Assembly (NCBI RefSeq): GCF_009711125.1
Contig: NZ_WMIB01000004.1
Location: 124,001 to 188,000, forward strand
Direction: 5' to 3'
Source: Metabacillus mangrovi
GTDB lineage: Bacteria; Bacillota; Bacilli; Bacillales; Bacillaceae
Length of the DNA: 64,000 nt
This document shows positions 35,013-43,946 of the stretch, one piece after another. Positions within the stretch are counted from its first letter, which is position 1. Every line of letters begins with the position of its first letter. The position numbers and the translations under genes were made by a program. The notes beneath the pieces are model-generated. The model searched no databases. It was given only the letters and a program-made list of their open reading frames with translations, and was not told where the DNA came from.

Positions 35013-36338
35013 CTACGTAAAACGCCTTTCTGATAACAGAAACAGGGAGAGGCCGATTTTTCTGCAGATCGTTACATAATGGAGCAGGAACAGCAGAATG
35101 ATTCCCGCATTCATTCCAAGGATAATGCCCGTCATTTGAAAATTCTGCATGGATCCGAGGATGTACATCATTAAAAAAGAAACCGCATGCGACCAGACCG
35201 AATGATAGAACGCATCTTTTACAAGTCCAAGCCCGATTAGATAAGCCTGAAGCGGGTGAATGAAAAAGTGGAAAAGAAAATAAGGCCACAGCAGCTGAAG
35301 ATATAGAGAAGCTTCCGGTGCTTTAAAAAACAAATGAGTGAGCGGTTCTGCAAACCAGTACATTAAATATACAGCCGGGATCCCGTAAAGACATGTAATC
35401 CACATCGATTGCTGCAGCAGGCTCCTCAATCTTTCCCCTTCCTGCCTGGCAAAGGACTCAGATACGTTCGGAAGCAGGGCGATCATCAGGGAGTGGGAAA
35501 GAAAAGCAGGGAAAAATCCGATGCTCATGGCGACGCCTGCCAGGAGTCCGTATTGTTCAGTTGCAAGAACCCCTCCCACCCCGGATACGGCTAGAGCTCC
35601 TTTAATCAAAAAGGGCTGAAAAGCATTAGTGACCGCATTGAAAATCCGCAGCGCTGTAGTCGGTACCGATACAGCCATCAGATTTTTCCTGACTTCCCCT
35701 TCACTCATATGTGTATGCTTGCCCTTCTTCATCATCCTGAACTGCAGCACATACTGGGTAAACAAGTAGAAAAAAACCACTGCTTCACTTCCGATTAATA
35801 CAGCGAGGGCGATAAACAGTGCGGTGCTTTCCGTAAAGTGCATGCTTTGAAATACAAGAAAAAGCGCAAGGAGCTGAACAGCCTTTCTTAAGAAGGAGGA
35901 GATCGCGATCTTATCCATTTGCTGTACACCCATAAAATACCCGCGGGCGATGGATGAGAAGGATACAACAGGTACAAGGATAAACAGCAAATAGCGGACA
36001 AGGGGGTGGTAGCCGTTAAACACGGGCAGAAAAGGGAGAACAGCCAGCAGGATGATCAAAATCATCCCCGTCAGCTTGTATACAAATGCAAGGGCGTGGC
36101 GGAGCATGCTGTAATGGTATTCCTTTTTCTGTTCTGCTGTAAATTTCGATATGCTGACCGGCAGCTCAAGACTGGAAATGATCACGACAAAGAAGATGAA
36201 GGGGAGCAGCTGCATGTACATTCCCATCCCATGCTCCCCAAGCTCCTTAGCGAGGATCATATTCAGATAAAATTCCAGGCACTCGCCGATAAATGCTGCC
36301 AGCGCGAGCAGCAGGGCACCTTTTGCGAAAGAATTCAT
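35013..36338 (-). CDS. ykvU: SpoVB/MurJ-like sporulation membrane protein YkvU
   Basis: A 441-residue protein with 12-14 hydrophobic segments, of the polysaccharide exporter/flippase group that includes SpoVB. B. subtilis YkvU (445 residues) is a spore-expressed member lying in this same neighbourhood. MNSFAKGALLLALAAFIGEC at the start and SIARGYFMGVQQMDKIAISS in the middle match the family pattern. The start at 36338 has GGGAG upstream; the frame extends to 36428 without a site. It follows gerC by 98 bases and is probably read from the ger promoter or its own. Confidence 0.85.
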   Translation of the reverse strand: MNSFAKGALLLALAAFIGECLEFYLNMILAKELGEHGMGMYMQLLPFIFFVVIISSLELPVSISKFTAEQKKEYHYSMLRHALAFVYKLTGMILIILLAVLPFLPVFNGYHPLVRYLLFILVPVVSFSSIARGYFMGVQQMDKIAISSFLRKAVQLLALFLVFQSMHFTESTALFIALAVLIGSEAVVFFYLFTQYVLQFRMMKKGKHTHMSEGEVRKNLMAVSVPTTALRIFNAVTNAFQPFLIKGALAVSGVGGVLATEQYGLLAGVAMSIGFFPAFLSHSLMIALLPNVSESFARQEGERLRSLLQQSMWITCLYGIPAVYLMYWFAEPLTHLFFKAPEASLYLQLLWPYFLFHFFIHPLQAYLIGLGLVKDAFYHSVWSHAVSFLMMYILGSMQNFQMTGIILGMNAGIILLFLLHYVTICRKIGLSLFLLSERRFT

Positions 36339-36436
36339 TCCATGCACTCCCATCTGAAACTCTGCATTTTCATCATATGAGTGTGATGGACAAATTATCT
36401 TTCTTTTTTCAGCGCTGCATTCAGGCACTCTCTTTA

Positions 36437-37507
36437 TTATTCGATCACCCCTGATTCATTAATCGTTATTTCCGCCTCTACCTCCGTTTTCACATCCTGA
36501 TAGGTTTTTTTCCATTCCTTTATATCAAAGGAGCGAAAAGTGTGGGAAGCTTCATCTCCGATTCCGGTTGGGTCGATATTCATCTCTTGAAACTGACCGA
36601 GAAGATCGAGACACTCTTTCTCTACCGTTTTCGCGAAGGTCTTTTCAGCTTCTTTAATTTTTTCTGGCGTGATCTTCTTTCCGGTAAACTCCCTTATATG
36701 GCCTTCAAGTTTAATTTTAAATACGACACGATCCTCTGACTTCATGACAAGGTTCTTATCCGACGTAATGCTTTTTACGGAAATCATGTCACCGTCATCA
36801 AGTTTGAATGTATACGTTCCTTCCATGTATTCATCGGTCAGCAGTTTAAAGAAGATCATTTTTTCATTCGGCAGTTCTCCTACCATCCGGTCTTTATCAA
36901 ACAGAGCCACACCCGAAATCTCCAGTTCATCCTTGCCGGAGAGCGAAAGGATAGGCAGGTACCCATCCTTTCCTTTGTCGTACAGCTCATATAAGAACAG
37001 GTGAAGGTTCTGCCTGGATAAATCCCGGCTATTCATGTTGTGACGGATTAAATTGCTCAAGTAAACCGCCGTTCCCCGTGAACCATATTGCCCCATTAAA
37101 ATTTCCGATGCAGATTTCCGTCCGACCGCCAAATATACCCTGGATCCTACACTCGCATCCCGCTGCAGTGAATCAAGAAGTTCTTCAAAGCCTTCCTTTG
37201 CCAGCTCCTCTCCGAATATGGCCACCTGCAGTTTTCCATACACAAGCGGATCAGATGACTTCCGCTGCAGATCTGTCAGGAGATCACGGGTCAGCGTGGA
37301 AGTTTCTTCGAGCACCTCACTTTGAACCGGCTGCTGCTTCTGATAGACAGGAATGATGACTGTTCCTTTAATCAGTCCATCTTCTCCTTTGTCGTAGCCT
37401 GATGCCAGGATGATATTTACATCGTCAATGATTTCTTTTTTAATACAGCCTGTTGCAGGAAAAAGAAAAAGGAGGATAAAGAGAACGGCAAGCTTCCTTT
37501 TTTTCAT
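36437..37507 (-). CDS. gerC: GerAC-type germinant receptor lipoprotein (C subunit)
   Basis: A 356-residue lipoprotein of the Ger(x)C family. The signal peptide ends in FPATGC with the lipidated Cys; DVNIILASGYDKGEDG and VAIFGEELAKEG mark the N-terminal domain, and the long alpha/beta C-terminal domain runs to the end. It forms, with the A and B subunits, a spore inner-membrane receptor that starts germination when nutrients bind. Its start overlaps the end of gerB by four bases (ATGA). Confidence 0.92.
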   Translation of the reverse strand: MKKRKLAVLFILLFLFPATGCIKKEIIDDVNIILASGYDKGEDGLIKGTVIIPVYQKQQPVQSEVLEETSTLTRDLLTDLQRKSSDPLVYGKLQVAIFGEELAKEGFEELLDSLQRDASVGSRVYLAVGRKSASEILMGQYGSRGTAVYLSNLIRHNMNSRDLSRQNLHLFLYELYDKGKDGYLPILSLSGKDELEISGVALFDKDRMVGELPNEKMIFFKLLTDEYMEGTYTFKLDDGDMISVKSITSDKNLVMKSEDRVVFKIKLEGHIREFTGKKITPEKIKEAEKTFAKTVEKECLDLLGQFQEMNIDPTGIGDEASHTFRSFDIKEWKKTYQDVKTEVEAEITINESGVIE

Positions 37508-38598
37508 CCCGTCCCCCCCTGTTTTTTCATTCTTTTCGCGACGAGCTGGAGAATGAGGATGACGGGAATGTATAGATAAAAATATGTCCCGGTCATTCCG
37601 ACAATCGTATTAAATTGATTGATTTGCTCGCGTGTTTCAAACAGATTGACCGCCAGCAATGTAAGGGCAATAATCCCGATCAGTGTCTTTTTCTGGCTCC
37701 AGTTAAAGGTTTGTTTGATTCCCCTGCTGGCACACCAGAGCACCAGACATACATTCGGAAGGATAATCAGAACCCAATTGGCAATCCCGATGTATTCAAA
37801 GCGCTCCACAAACGGAATCTCAACGATTTTCCATATTGTTAATGTAGCCCAGATGTTCTTCTGCAGCTGCTCTGAGCTGAAAAAAACCAGTGTCACAATC
37901 ATAATGAGGAGATAGATGCATGTTGTGAAAAAAATCGCTCCGTGAGCCCAGATTTGGGATTTTTCCGGTTTCTTGATGAACGGATAATAGACGAGCAAAG
38001 CCTCGAACCCAAGAACGGTTAATGCCATTCCCTTCGTGCCAGATAAAATATCCATCAAAGAGTGGTCGAACACCGGAGAAAGGTTTTTCCATTGGGCAAA
38101 TTCCAGAGGGAAAATAAACGTAAAAATCAGATAGCTGGGCAGAACGACTCCAAAAAAGCAGATCCCGGTCACCACCCTGAAGCCCCCGCTCACAATATAG
38201 TAAACGAGAAGAAGGAATAAGGAGCTGAACACCCAGAGGTTAATATCGGGGAACATCCATACCTGGATGATCTCCATATACGTCCGGAGCACCTCTACTG
38301 CCAAGAGGGTGAAATACAAAGATATGAGCAGATTGATTGCTTTCCCTGCCCATTTGCCGAAGATGCGGAGATGAATATCATGAATGTTGCCTTCTGCCCC
38401 TTTTAAAATCTTATAAATCATCCAAACCATCAAGTGAGAAAAGAGCCCGGACAAGACGACAGGAATCCAGGCATCCTGTCCGGTTGATTTTGTGATGATC
38501 CGTTGAAAACCAAGGACACCGACACCAAATTGCAGGGAGTGGATCAGGTAAAAAACAAGGAAATGGGACACTTGATATTTTTCTGCAATCTTTGGCAT
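37504..38598 (-). CDS. gerB: GerAB-type germinant receptor permease (B subunit)
   Basis: A 364-residue integral membrane protein with about ten helices, of the spore-germination branch of the APC superfamily; it starts MPKIAEKYQVSHFLVFYLIH and contains VEVLRTYMEIIQVWMFPD. In GerA-type receptors the B subunit forms the germinant-binding pocket. GGAGGCGG precedes the ATG. It lies 12 bases after gerA and overlaps gerC. Its ligand cannot be predicted. Confidence 0.92.
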   Translation of the reverse strand: MPKIAEKYQVSHFLVFYLIHSLQFGVGVLGFQRIITKSTGQDAWIPVVLSGLFSHLMVWMIYKILKGAEGNIHDIHLRIFGKWAGKAINLLISLYFTLLAVEVLRTYMEIIQVWMFPDINLWVFSSLFLLLVYYIVSGGFRVVTGICFFGVVLPSYLIFTFIFPLEFAQWKNLSPVFDHSLMDILSGTKGMALTVLGFEALLVYYPFIKKPEKSQIWAHGAIFFTTCIYLLIMIVTLVFFSSEQLQKNIWATLTIWKIVEIPFVERFEYIGIANWVLIILPNVCLVLWCASRGIKQTFNWSQKKTLIGIIALTLLAVNLFETREQINQFNTIVGMTGTYFYLYIPVILILQLVAKRMKKQGGTG

Positions 38599-38610
38599 GA
38601 ACGCCGCCTC

Positions 38611-40095
38611 CTACTCATCAATATCCTGTTTTTTCTCTGCCTTCTTTTTGCTGAAACGGATGGGCTGCTTCGTTCTAAGCTGCAAAGGCCGCTTGAACAT
38701 CTGTGAGAAAGGCAGACGGATAATGGCATCTTTCATATCAGCTGTCCTCGGTGGATAAATCGGCTCCAGGTAAGGCCTGCCCAGTGAAGAAAGCCTCAGC
38801 AAATGGGTTGCAAGGATACAGAAGCAAAAAACGATGCCGAGTAAACCGTAAAATTCAGCGAATAACAAAAAGGGGAAGCGCATTAGGCGCACCGTGTTGC
38901 TCATTCTATATACAGGTGAAGTAAATGACGCTAAAGCGGAAAGAGCAACGATAATCAAGAGGACATTACTCGTAAGCCCCGCTTCAACGGAGGCTGTTCC
39001 AATAACGATACCTCCGACAATCCCGATCGTCTGGCCAACCTTTGTAGGGAGACGTGCTCCCGCTTCCCTTAGAAGCTCAATCGTCAGTTCGAGGAACAGT
39101 GCTTCAAGTATCGGAGGCAAAGGGATCTCTTCCCTCGAACTGACAAGCGTGTTCAACAAATCTCTTGGAATCAGCTCATAATGAAAGTTCAAAGCAGCCA
39201 CATAGATTGGGGTCACCAAAATGGAGAAGGCCATAGAAGCGAGCCGGACAATCCTGAAAAAGGAAGCCACAATATAATTAAAAAAATAATCATCGAAAGC
39301 TGAAAAAAATTCGACCAGTGTGCTCGGCCCGATTAAAACCTGAGGAGAACCGTCTACAATAATGGCAATCTTCCCTTCAGAAAGAACGGACACGACCCGG
39401 TCCGGCCGCTCTGTATCCACATGCTGTGGGAAAGGGGTGTGCTGGTTATCTGAAATGATCTGGGCGAGCAGCGAACTGTCCACGATGTTATCGATTTCAA
39501 CTTCATTCACCCTCTGCCAGACAGACCTGACATTTTCGTCATTTGCAATGTTCTCCAGATACAAAATCGCTGTCTTTGTCGACGTAAGCTTCCCCAGATG
39601 GATTTCCTTAATACGCAAATGCTCGGAAGGAAGGCGTTTACGAATCAGATGGATGTTCGATTCGATCGACTCGACAAATGCTTCCTTCGGTCCTACTACA
39701 CTGAATTCAACTTCAGGCAGACTGACCTGCCTCGACTTTTCCATTGAGACCCTGACAAGGAGGCAGCTCTTTCCATATTCAGAACGCGTAATCATAATAA
39801 AACCCTGCAGCAGCTTTTCCTTCATCACATCGGGATCAGAGGTTACCATTGCATTTTCTACAGGAACGGTTTGCTTCAGCTCGTCCAAATCGTTCCATTG
39901 TCCGGAAGTTACAGCCGATAGGACACTTTCCTGCAGTATTTTTGAATCGACAAGCGTGCGGAAGTACGAAATCCAGAAGCGCCCCGAGGCCCCGCTGTTC
40001 CCATATTGAATAAAATCGGAAGAACTCCTTAATACAGCCATCATCTCCGGTATCGAAGTTTTAGGAGAACCATCCATATTCTTCATCGTATCCAT
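38611..40095 (-). CDS. gerA: GerAA-type germinant receptor (A subunit)
   Basis: A 494-residue protein. A soluble N-terminal half (about 1-250) carries RISYF-like and VYLENIANDENV sequences, followed by EGKIAIIVDGSPQVLIGPS, which opens the membrane half with about five helices and PLPPILEALFLELTIELLREAG, the most conserved GerA segment. It is the structural core of the receptor. Operon order A-B-C is standard. The ATG at 40095 has only a weak GGGGCTGAG site upstream; ATGs at 40086 and 40077 are alternatives. A sigma-G-like promoter lies just upstream. Confidence 0.92.
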   Translation of the reverse strand: MDTMKNMDGSPKTSIPEMMAVLRSSSDFIQYGNSGASGRFWISYFRTLVDSKILQESVLSAVTSGQWNDLDELKQTVPVENAMVTSDPDVMKEKLLQGFIMITRSEYGKSCLLVRVSMEKSRQVSLPEVEFSVVGPKEAFVESIESNIHLIRKRLPSEHLRIKEIHLGKLTSTKTAILYLENIANDENVRSVWQRVNEVEIDNIVDSSLLAQIISDNQHTPFPQHVDTERPDRVVSVLSEGKIAIIVDGSPQVLIGPSTLVEFFSAFDDYFFNYIVASFFRIVRLASMAFSILVTPIYVAALNFHYELIPRDLLNTLVSSREEIPLPPILEALFLELTIELLREAGARLPTKVGQTIGIVGGIVIGTASVEAGLTSNVLLIIVALSALASFTSPVYRMSNTVRLMRFPFLLFAEFYGLLGIVFCFCILATHLLRLSSLGRPYLEPIYPPRTADMKDAIIRLPFSQMFKRPLQLRTKQPIRFSKKKAEKKQDIDE

Positions 40096-40133
40096 TGAAA
40101 CTCAGCCCCGGTCCGTGTAAATTATCTACGGTT

Positions 40134-40163
40134 TATTTTGCTGTAGTTGGCCGGAAGTTATAC
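40134..40163 (-). promoter_or_regulatory. Candidate sigma-G promoter of gerABC
   Basis: On the minus strand GTATA, 18 bases, then CAAAATA. This fits the forespore sigma-G consensus GHATR-N17/18-CATWHTA with one mismatch. It starts directly after the ykvT terminator and predicts a short leader before gerA. Confidence 0.5.
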
Positions 40164-40214
40164 AAAAAGGACCGGCTCCTTCTGCGGATACATTCTCCGA
40201 GAGAGCCGGTCCTT
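40164..40214 (-). terminator. Terminator of ykvT
   Basis: AAGGACCGGCTC pairs with GAGCCGGTCCTT around a larger loop, followed on the minus strand by TTTTTG. Confidence 0.8.
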
Positions 40215-40219
40215 GCCTA

Positions 40220-40828
40220 TCAGCCTGCAAAGGCATGATTCCCAATCTTTTCTTCAACTTTCAACTTTTTAATCCATTCACTTTCCGCTGTTTCCGGATT
40301 AAAGAAATACAAATAGTCTACCGTTTTGGTTCTTAGCGCTTCCTCTGCGGCTTGTTTTGATTCTTCATTTGCAGGTTTATGAATGCTTCCGTTTGCTACC
40401 GGGGAAAAAGCATTTTTTTCATAAATAACATCCTTCACGGTATCGGGAAACTGGCTGCTTTCCACACGGTTCAATACAACAGAGGCAACCGCCACCTTGC
40501 CTTCATGCGGTTCCCCCTTCGCTTCAGCATGCACAAGCTTTGCCAGAAGTTCCTTCTCTTCTTTTGAAACGGAGATTCCCTCTTCTGCTCCCTTTGCCTC
40601 TGCAGCTCTCCGGTCAGGTATTTGCAGGACCTCTCCTTCTACTGCTGCGTTTCTGCTCATTTCGTTCCATTTCTCTAAATCTTCGATCGTTACAATATAC
40701 GCAAAGCTGATATCCTTCAGCGTTTCTCCGGGCTTCACCTTATGTTTTTCCTGTGCAGCTGCTTCTGCTGCATATAAAATGAACAGTCCGCAGGCAGCAG
40801 TGAAGATTGCATTTACTTTTTGTTTCAT
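40220..40828 (-). CDS. ykvT: LysM plus SleB/CwlJ-type cell wall hydrolase, YkvT-like
   Basis: A 202-residue exported protein. The signal peptide ends near AAEAAAQ, a LysM domain (HKVKPGETLKDISFAYIVTI, about residues 27-72) binds peptidoglycan, and a C-terminal hydrolase-2 domain has LAKLVHAEAKGEP with the catalytic Glu, VASVVLNRVESSQFPDTV and DYLYFFNPETAES. It is related to the spore cortex lytic enzymes SleB and CwlJ; B. subtilis YkvT (208 residues) has the same layout and place. The ATG follows AGGAGGAG. In this genome gerABC separates it from ykvU. Confidence 0.9.
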   Translation of the reverse strand: MKQKVNAIFTAACGLFILYAAEAAAQEKHKVKPGETLKDISFAYIVTIEDLEKWNEMSRNAAVEGEVLQIPDRRAAEAKGAEEGISVSKEEKELLAKLVHAEAKGEPHEGKVAVASVVLNRVESSQFPDTVKDVIYEKNAFSPVANGSIHKPANEESKQAAEEALRTKTVDYLYFFNPETAESEWIKKLKVEEKIGNHAFAG

Positions 40829-41093
40829 TTTTTCTCCTCCTGGCTCCTGTAAAAGTCATACGTATCAGGCTAACAGGTTATCGCACGAATTTCATTAGCA
40901 AATTCCTTCCATAACGCTTTATGGAACCTGTTACTCTGCCTTCATCATCCAAAAGAAACTTTCGTATCCCCGATTTATATTAAAAATCCCTTTTCATAAG
41001 GGCCATTTATTCATTTTTCAAAAGAAAAAAAGAATTTTATTCTTTAACTGCCGGCAAAAATTAGAGTGGATGCATCCCTGTCAGGGGAAAAAA

Positions 41094-41576
41094 ATGAAGT
41101 TTTCTGAGCTGCTTGACTTGTATAAACCGATGATTCTCCATTTGATGAAACGTCTCTGTATTTACCGCAACCATGAAGAGTTTTTCCAGACAGCGTGTAT
41201 TGCGCTTTGGGAGGCATCTAATCAGTACCTTCCGGAGAAAGGGTCCAAAGATGCTTACTTTTATCTTTTTATTAAAGGAAGGCTGATGAATGAAATGACG
41301 AGGCAGAATCAGCTCATAAGCCGGGAGGATCTGAAAGAGTCTGTGGACCTGGACATGTGCACGAGTGTTCCCTTTCCCCATGAGAATGAACCAGATTGGG
41401 ATGTCCTTGCTGAGGGACTGACTGAGAACCAGAAAAAGTGGTTTCATTATCACATTTGCCTCGGAGACACCATTACGGAAATAGCTGAAAAGGAAGGCAC
41501 AACACCCGCTGCAGTCAAAGGCTGGAGAAGAGATGCCCTCCGCAAGCTTAAAGAGAAGCTGCAGCTGGAAACGTAA
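41094..41576 (+). CDS. Small sigma-70 family RNA polymerase sigma factor
   Basis: A 160-residue protein with a sigma region 2 (FSELLDLYKPMILHLMKRL to FIKGRLMNEMTR) and a C-terminal region 4 helix-turn-helix (LTENQKKWFHYHICLGDTIT, then EIAEKEGTTPAAVKGWRRDA). There is no anti-sigma gene next to it, so it may be constitutively active or controlled elsewhere. The group resembles short Bacillus factors such as Xpf/YvrI-type proteins; I cannot name the regulon. The ATG at 41094 follows AGGGG, and eight upstream codons in the same frame lack a site. Confidence 0.78.
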   Translation: MKFSELLDLYKPMILHLMKRLCIYRNHEEFFQTACIALWEASNQYLPEKGSKDAYFYLFIKGRLMNEMTRQNQLISREDLKESVDLDMCTSVPFPHENEPDWDVLAEGLTENQKKWFHYHICLGDTITEIAEKEGTTPAAVKGWRRDALRKLKEKLQLET

Positions 41577-41580
41577 ACAG

Positions 41581-41617
41581 AAAAAAACCCGGAAGATGGT
41601 ATAGCTCCCGGGTTTTC
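41581..41617. terminator. Terminator after the sigma gene (bidirectional)
   Basis: AACCCGGAAG and CTCCCGGGTT flank a nine-base loop, with A7 before and TT after. Confidence 0.75.
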
Positions 41618-41656
41618 TCGTTTCATTTGGTAAATTTAACGGTACGAACTGCCGCT

Positions 41657-41851
41657 CTAGCTTCTCGCGGATTCGGAATAACGGTAGATGGTCAGCCCAT
41701 TGTGCTTTGCTATTCCCCGAAAGTGCTTAAAGTCCGGCCGGTTCACCAGGACATCGCGCACAGAAAGGAAAATGTCTTTCGGAACGGTTATTTCACTCCG
41801 TTCCCCGCTCTTCAGCTCGTCCAGCATCCTGGAAATGGTATCTTGATCCAC
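41657..41851 (-). CDS. Small protein of unknown function (64 aa)
   Basis: A 64-residue soluble protein starting (GTG) MDQDTISRMLDELKSGERSE and ending RYSESARS. No family is recognised; the first half is helical and the second half beta-like. AGGAGG lies seven bases before the GTG, which decides this start over one 18 codons upstream. It lies 57 bases downstream of the yhfK-like gene in the same direction. Confidence 0.6.
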   Translation of the reverse strand: MDQDTISRMLDELKSGERSEITVPKDIFLSVRDVLVNRPDFKHFRGIAKHNGLTIYRYSESARS

Positions 41852-41908
41852 TTGGCATCCTCCTCTAACTTTCCTAAGTTTACAAAGAGAATGGCCTGAA
41901 TGCAATCT

Positions 41909-42547
41909 TTACATGATGGACTGGACGGCTTCTTTGACGCCTGAATTTCCGCTGATGATTTCAAAAGTCTGGTCCCGTGCTGATTCTTCACTCAGACACT
42001 CTACCAGCACTTCTGCCACATCCTCACGGGGAATCGAGCCTTCATGATTTACCTGTTTCGCCGCTTCAATCTGGCCGCTGCCTTCGTCATCCGTTAACGC
42101 ACCAGGACGGACGATCGTGTAATTCAACTCGGAATCACGCAAATATTGATCAGCTGCCGCTTTCGCATTCAAATATGTTTTCATCTCCTCAGGTCCTTCC
42201 TCCGGAGAATCCGTACCAATTGAACTGAGCATAACGAATTTTTTCACATTATGCTTTTTCGCTGCATCAATGAGCCGCTGCGCCCCATTTTGATCGACAG
42301 CGATTGTCTTGTCATCGCCTGTGCCTGAACCGGAGCCTGCTGCAAAGATAACGGCATCAGCTCCCTGCACCGCTTCACTGAGTTCTCCTTCCAGATCGGC
42401 TACAATCGTACTGGCCCCAAGCTTTTCAAGATCTTCTGCCTGCTTCTCATCCCGGATCATCGCGATCGGATGGTACCCTTTTTGAGCGGTTTTTTCAATA
42501 ACATATCTTCCAGTGCTTCCATTAGCACCTGCGATTAGTACTTTCAT
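41909..42547 (-). CDS. yhfK: NAD(P)-binding atypical SDR, YhfK-like
   Basis: A 212-residue protein of the atypical SDR group. MKVLIAGANGSTGRYVIEK is the dinucleotide site, with DAVIFAAGSGSG, FVMLSSIGTDSP and YTIVRPGALTDDEG as further family marks. B. subtilis YhfK (214 residues) has the same organisation. Such proteins resemble NAD(P)H:flavin reductases or epimerases; the reaction is unknown. The ATG at 42547 follows GAGGAG at nine bases; the frame's first ATG at 42556 is too near the site. Confidence 0.84.
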   Translation of the reverse strand: MKVLIAGANGSTGRYVIEKTAQKGYHPIAMIRDEKQAEDLEKLGASTIVADLEGELSEAVQGADAVIFAAGSGSGTGDDKTIAVDQNGAQRLIDAAKKHNVKKFVMLSSIGTDSPEEGPEEMKTYLNAKAAADQYLRDSELNYTIVRPGALTDDEGSGQIEAAKQVNHEGSIPREDVAEVLVECLSEESARDQTFEIISGNSGVKEAVQSIM

Positions 42548-42627
42548 TTCTATCATCTCCTCTGCTCCTAACTTTCCCCGCAGATAATCAGCTTAAACCG
42601 GCCAATCTTCTGCCGCTGCTCTGCGGT

Positions 42628-43542
42628 TTAGGAACGAAGCCACTCTGAAAGCCTGGAATACTGATTTGCTGCATCCTCGATTCCCTGTCTGTACAGAGCG
42701 TCAAGCTTAACAGGATTCCGTTCAATTCTTCCTACTTCAAGCTTTGCCTCCGGTCTGATCACAAATAGATTTCCTTTTTGTTCCTGCTCGGAAATATATG
42801 CGAGCGTTTCATTGTACATGGCATAGCGGGAAAGAATAGCAGTGGCCAGTTCCGGAAATTTCCTGAGAGATCTCCGCACCATCCATTGGCCCCTTGGCGG
42901 AGCTTTTCGGTACCCTTCATTTCGGGTGAGGATGATTACGTTTTTCTGCATCCCGTCCGCCTCTGCCTTGCGGATCGGAATGGAATCCACAATCCCTCCG
43001 TCCATCAGCAGCATATCCCGGTAAGGCACCATCGGAGCGATAAACGGGAGAGAGCTTGATGCCCGTATGACTGTAAGCAGATCTCCGATCGACTGCGGTT
43101 TGCTGAAATAGACCGGTTTTCCTGTCCGGCAATCGGTCGTTCCTATAACGAGCTTCTCCGTACTGTTTGAAAAAGCTTCAAAATCAAAAGGGACAAGCCG
43201 GTTTGGGATTTCATCAAAAATGTAATCCATTCCAAAAAGCTGTCTGCTCTTAATATAATTTTGAAGCGAGAGATATTTCGGGTCCCCGGCATAATCAATA
43301 TTCACCGTACGGTTTCTGTCCATCTGCCGTGACAGATAGGAAGCGGCCATGCATGCTCCGGCTGAGACTCCGACGACATAGGGAAAATAGAGCTTCTTTT
43401 CCATGAAATATTCCAGAACTCCCGCTGTATAGACGCCCCTCATTCCTCCGCCTTCCAGCACTAAACCTGTATCCAATTCTTCTGTCCCCTTTCCCTTTTT
43501 CGAACTGCAGCCCCTGATCATCAGCAGGCGTTTCGTATTCAT
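42628..43542 (-). CDS. Patatin-like phospholipase
   Basis: A 304-residue serine hydrolase with a Ser-Asp dyad: oxyanion loop LEGGGMRGVYTAGVLE, nucleophile GVSAGA and LLMDGGIVDSIPIRKA with the Asp. The C-terminal third is helical. E. coli YjjU and related bacterial patatins share this form; substrates are acyl lipids. The start is uncertain: the ATG at 43542 has only AGGG upstream, and the frame opens nine codons earlier. No signal peptide is seen, so it should be cytosolic. It is divergent from ykvS. Confidence 0.85.
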   Translation of the reverse strand: MNTKRLLMIRGCSSKKGKGTEELDTGLVLEGGGMRGVYTAGVLEYFMEKKLYFPYVVGVSAGACMAASYLSRQMDRNRTVNIDYAGDPKYLSLQNYIKSRQLFGMDYIFDEIPNRLVPFDFEAFSNSTEKLVIGTTDCRTGKPVYFSKPQSIGDLLTVIRASSSLPFIAPMVPYRDMLLMDGGIVDSIPIRKAEADGMQKNVIILTRNEGYRKAPPRGQWMVRRSLRKFPELATAILSRYAMYNETLAYISEQEQKGNLFVIRPEAKLEVGRIERNPVKLDALYRQGIEDAANQYSRLSEWLRS

Positions 43543-43705
43543 ATACAACCCTATGAAACATAATAGCACAATACCATTGCCCGCCTCTTTAACCGGACCT
43601 TGTCTTTTTGATACAGCGCTGTCAATTCACCCTTTACTTTATTGGCAAAATAGTGCAAAATGTTTTCTAATGGGGGTATTCAGTACGATTGAAGGAGAGA
43701 GGGAA

Positions 43706-43888
43706 ATGAAGATTGCTAAAGTTGGAAACCTGATTGAATTTAAAAACGGACTGCGCGGCATCGTAGAAAAGGTTAACGAAAATTCGGTCATTGTGGATCT
43801 GACCTATATGGAGAATTTTCTGGACCTTGAACTGGAGAGGCGCACCGTTGTCAATCATAAAAACTACAAGATTCTAAAGGAATCCTGA
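43706..43888 (+). CDS. ykvS: YkvS, DUF2187 family
   Basis: A 60-residue beta-rich protein, MKIAKVGNLIEFKNGLRGIV at the start and ERRTVVNHKNYKIL near the end. It matches the KOW-like DUF2187 family to which B. subtilis YkvS belongs, also in length. Function unknown. AAGGAGAGAGGG precedes the ATG at 43706; the frame is open far upstream but without conservation signs. It keeps its position near ykvT and ykvU. Confidence 0.85.
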   Translation: MKIAKVGNLIEFKNGLRGIVEKVNENSVIVDLTYMENFLDLELERRTVVNHKNYKILKES

Positions 43889-43913
43889 TCGGGCTCCTTC
43901 TCGTTATATCTCT

Positions 43914-43944
43914 AAAAAAGGAATGGCCTAAGCCATTCCTTTTT
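43914..43944. terminator. Bidirectional terminator ykvS / 3D protein
   Basis: AAGGAATGGC and GCCATTCCTT form the stem with a three- to four-base loop, flanked by A- and T-runs. Confidence 0.85.
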
Positions 43945-43946
43945 CA

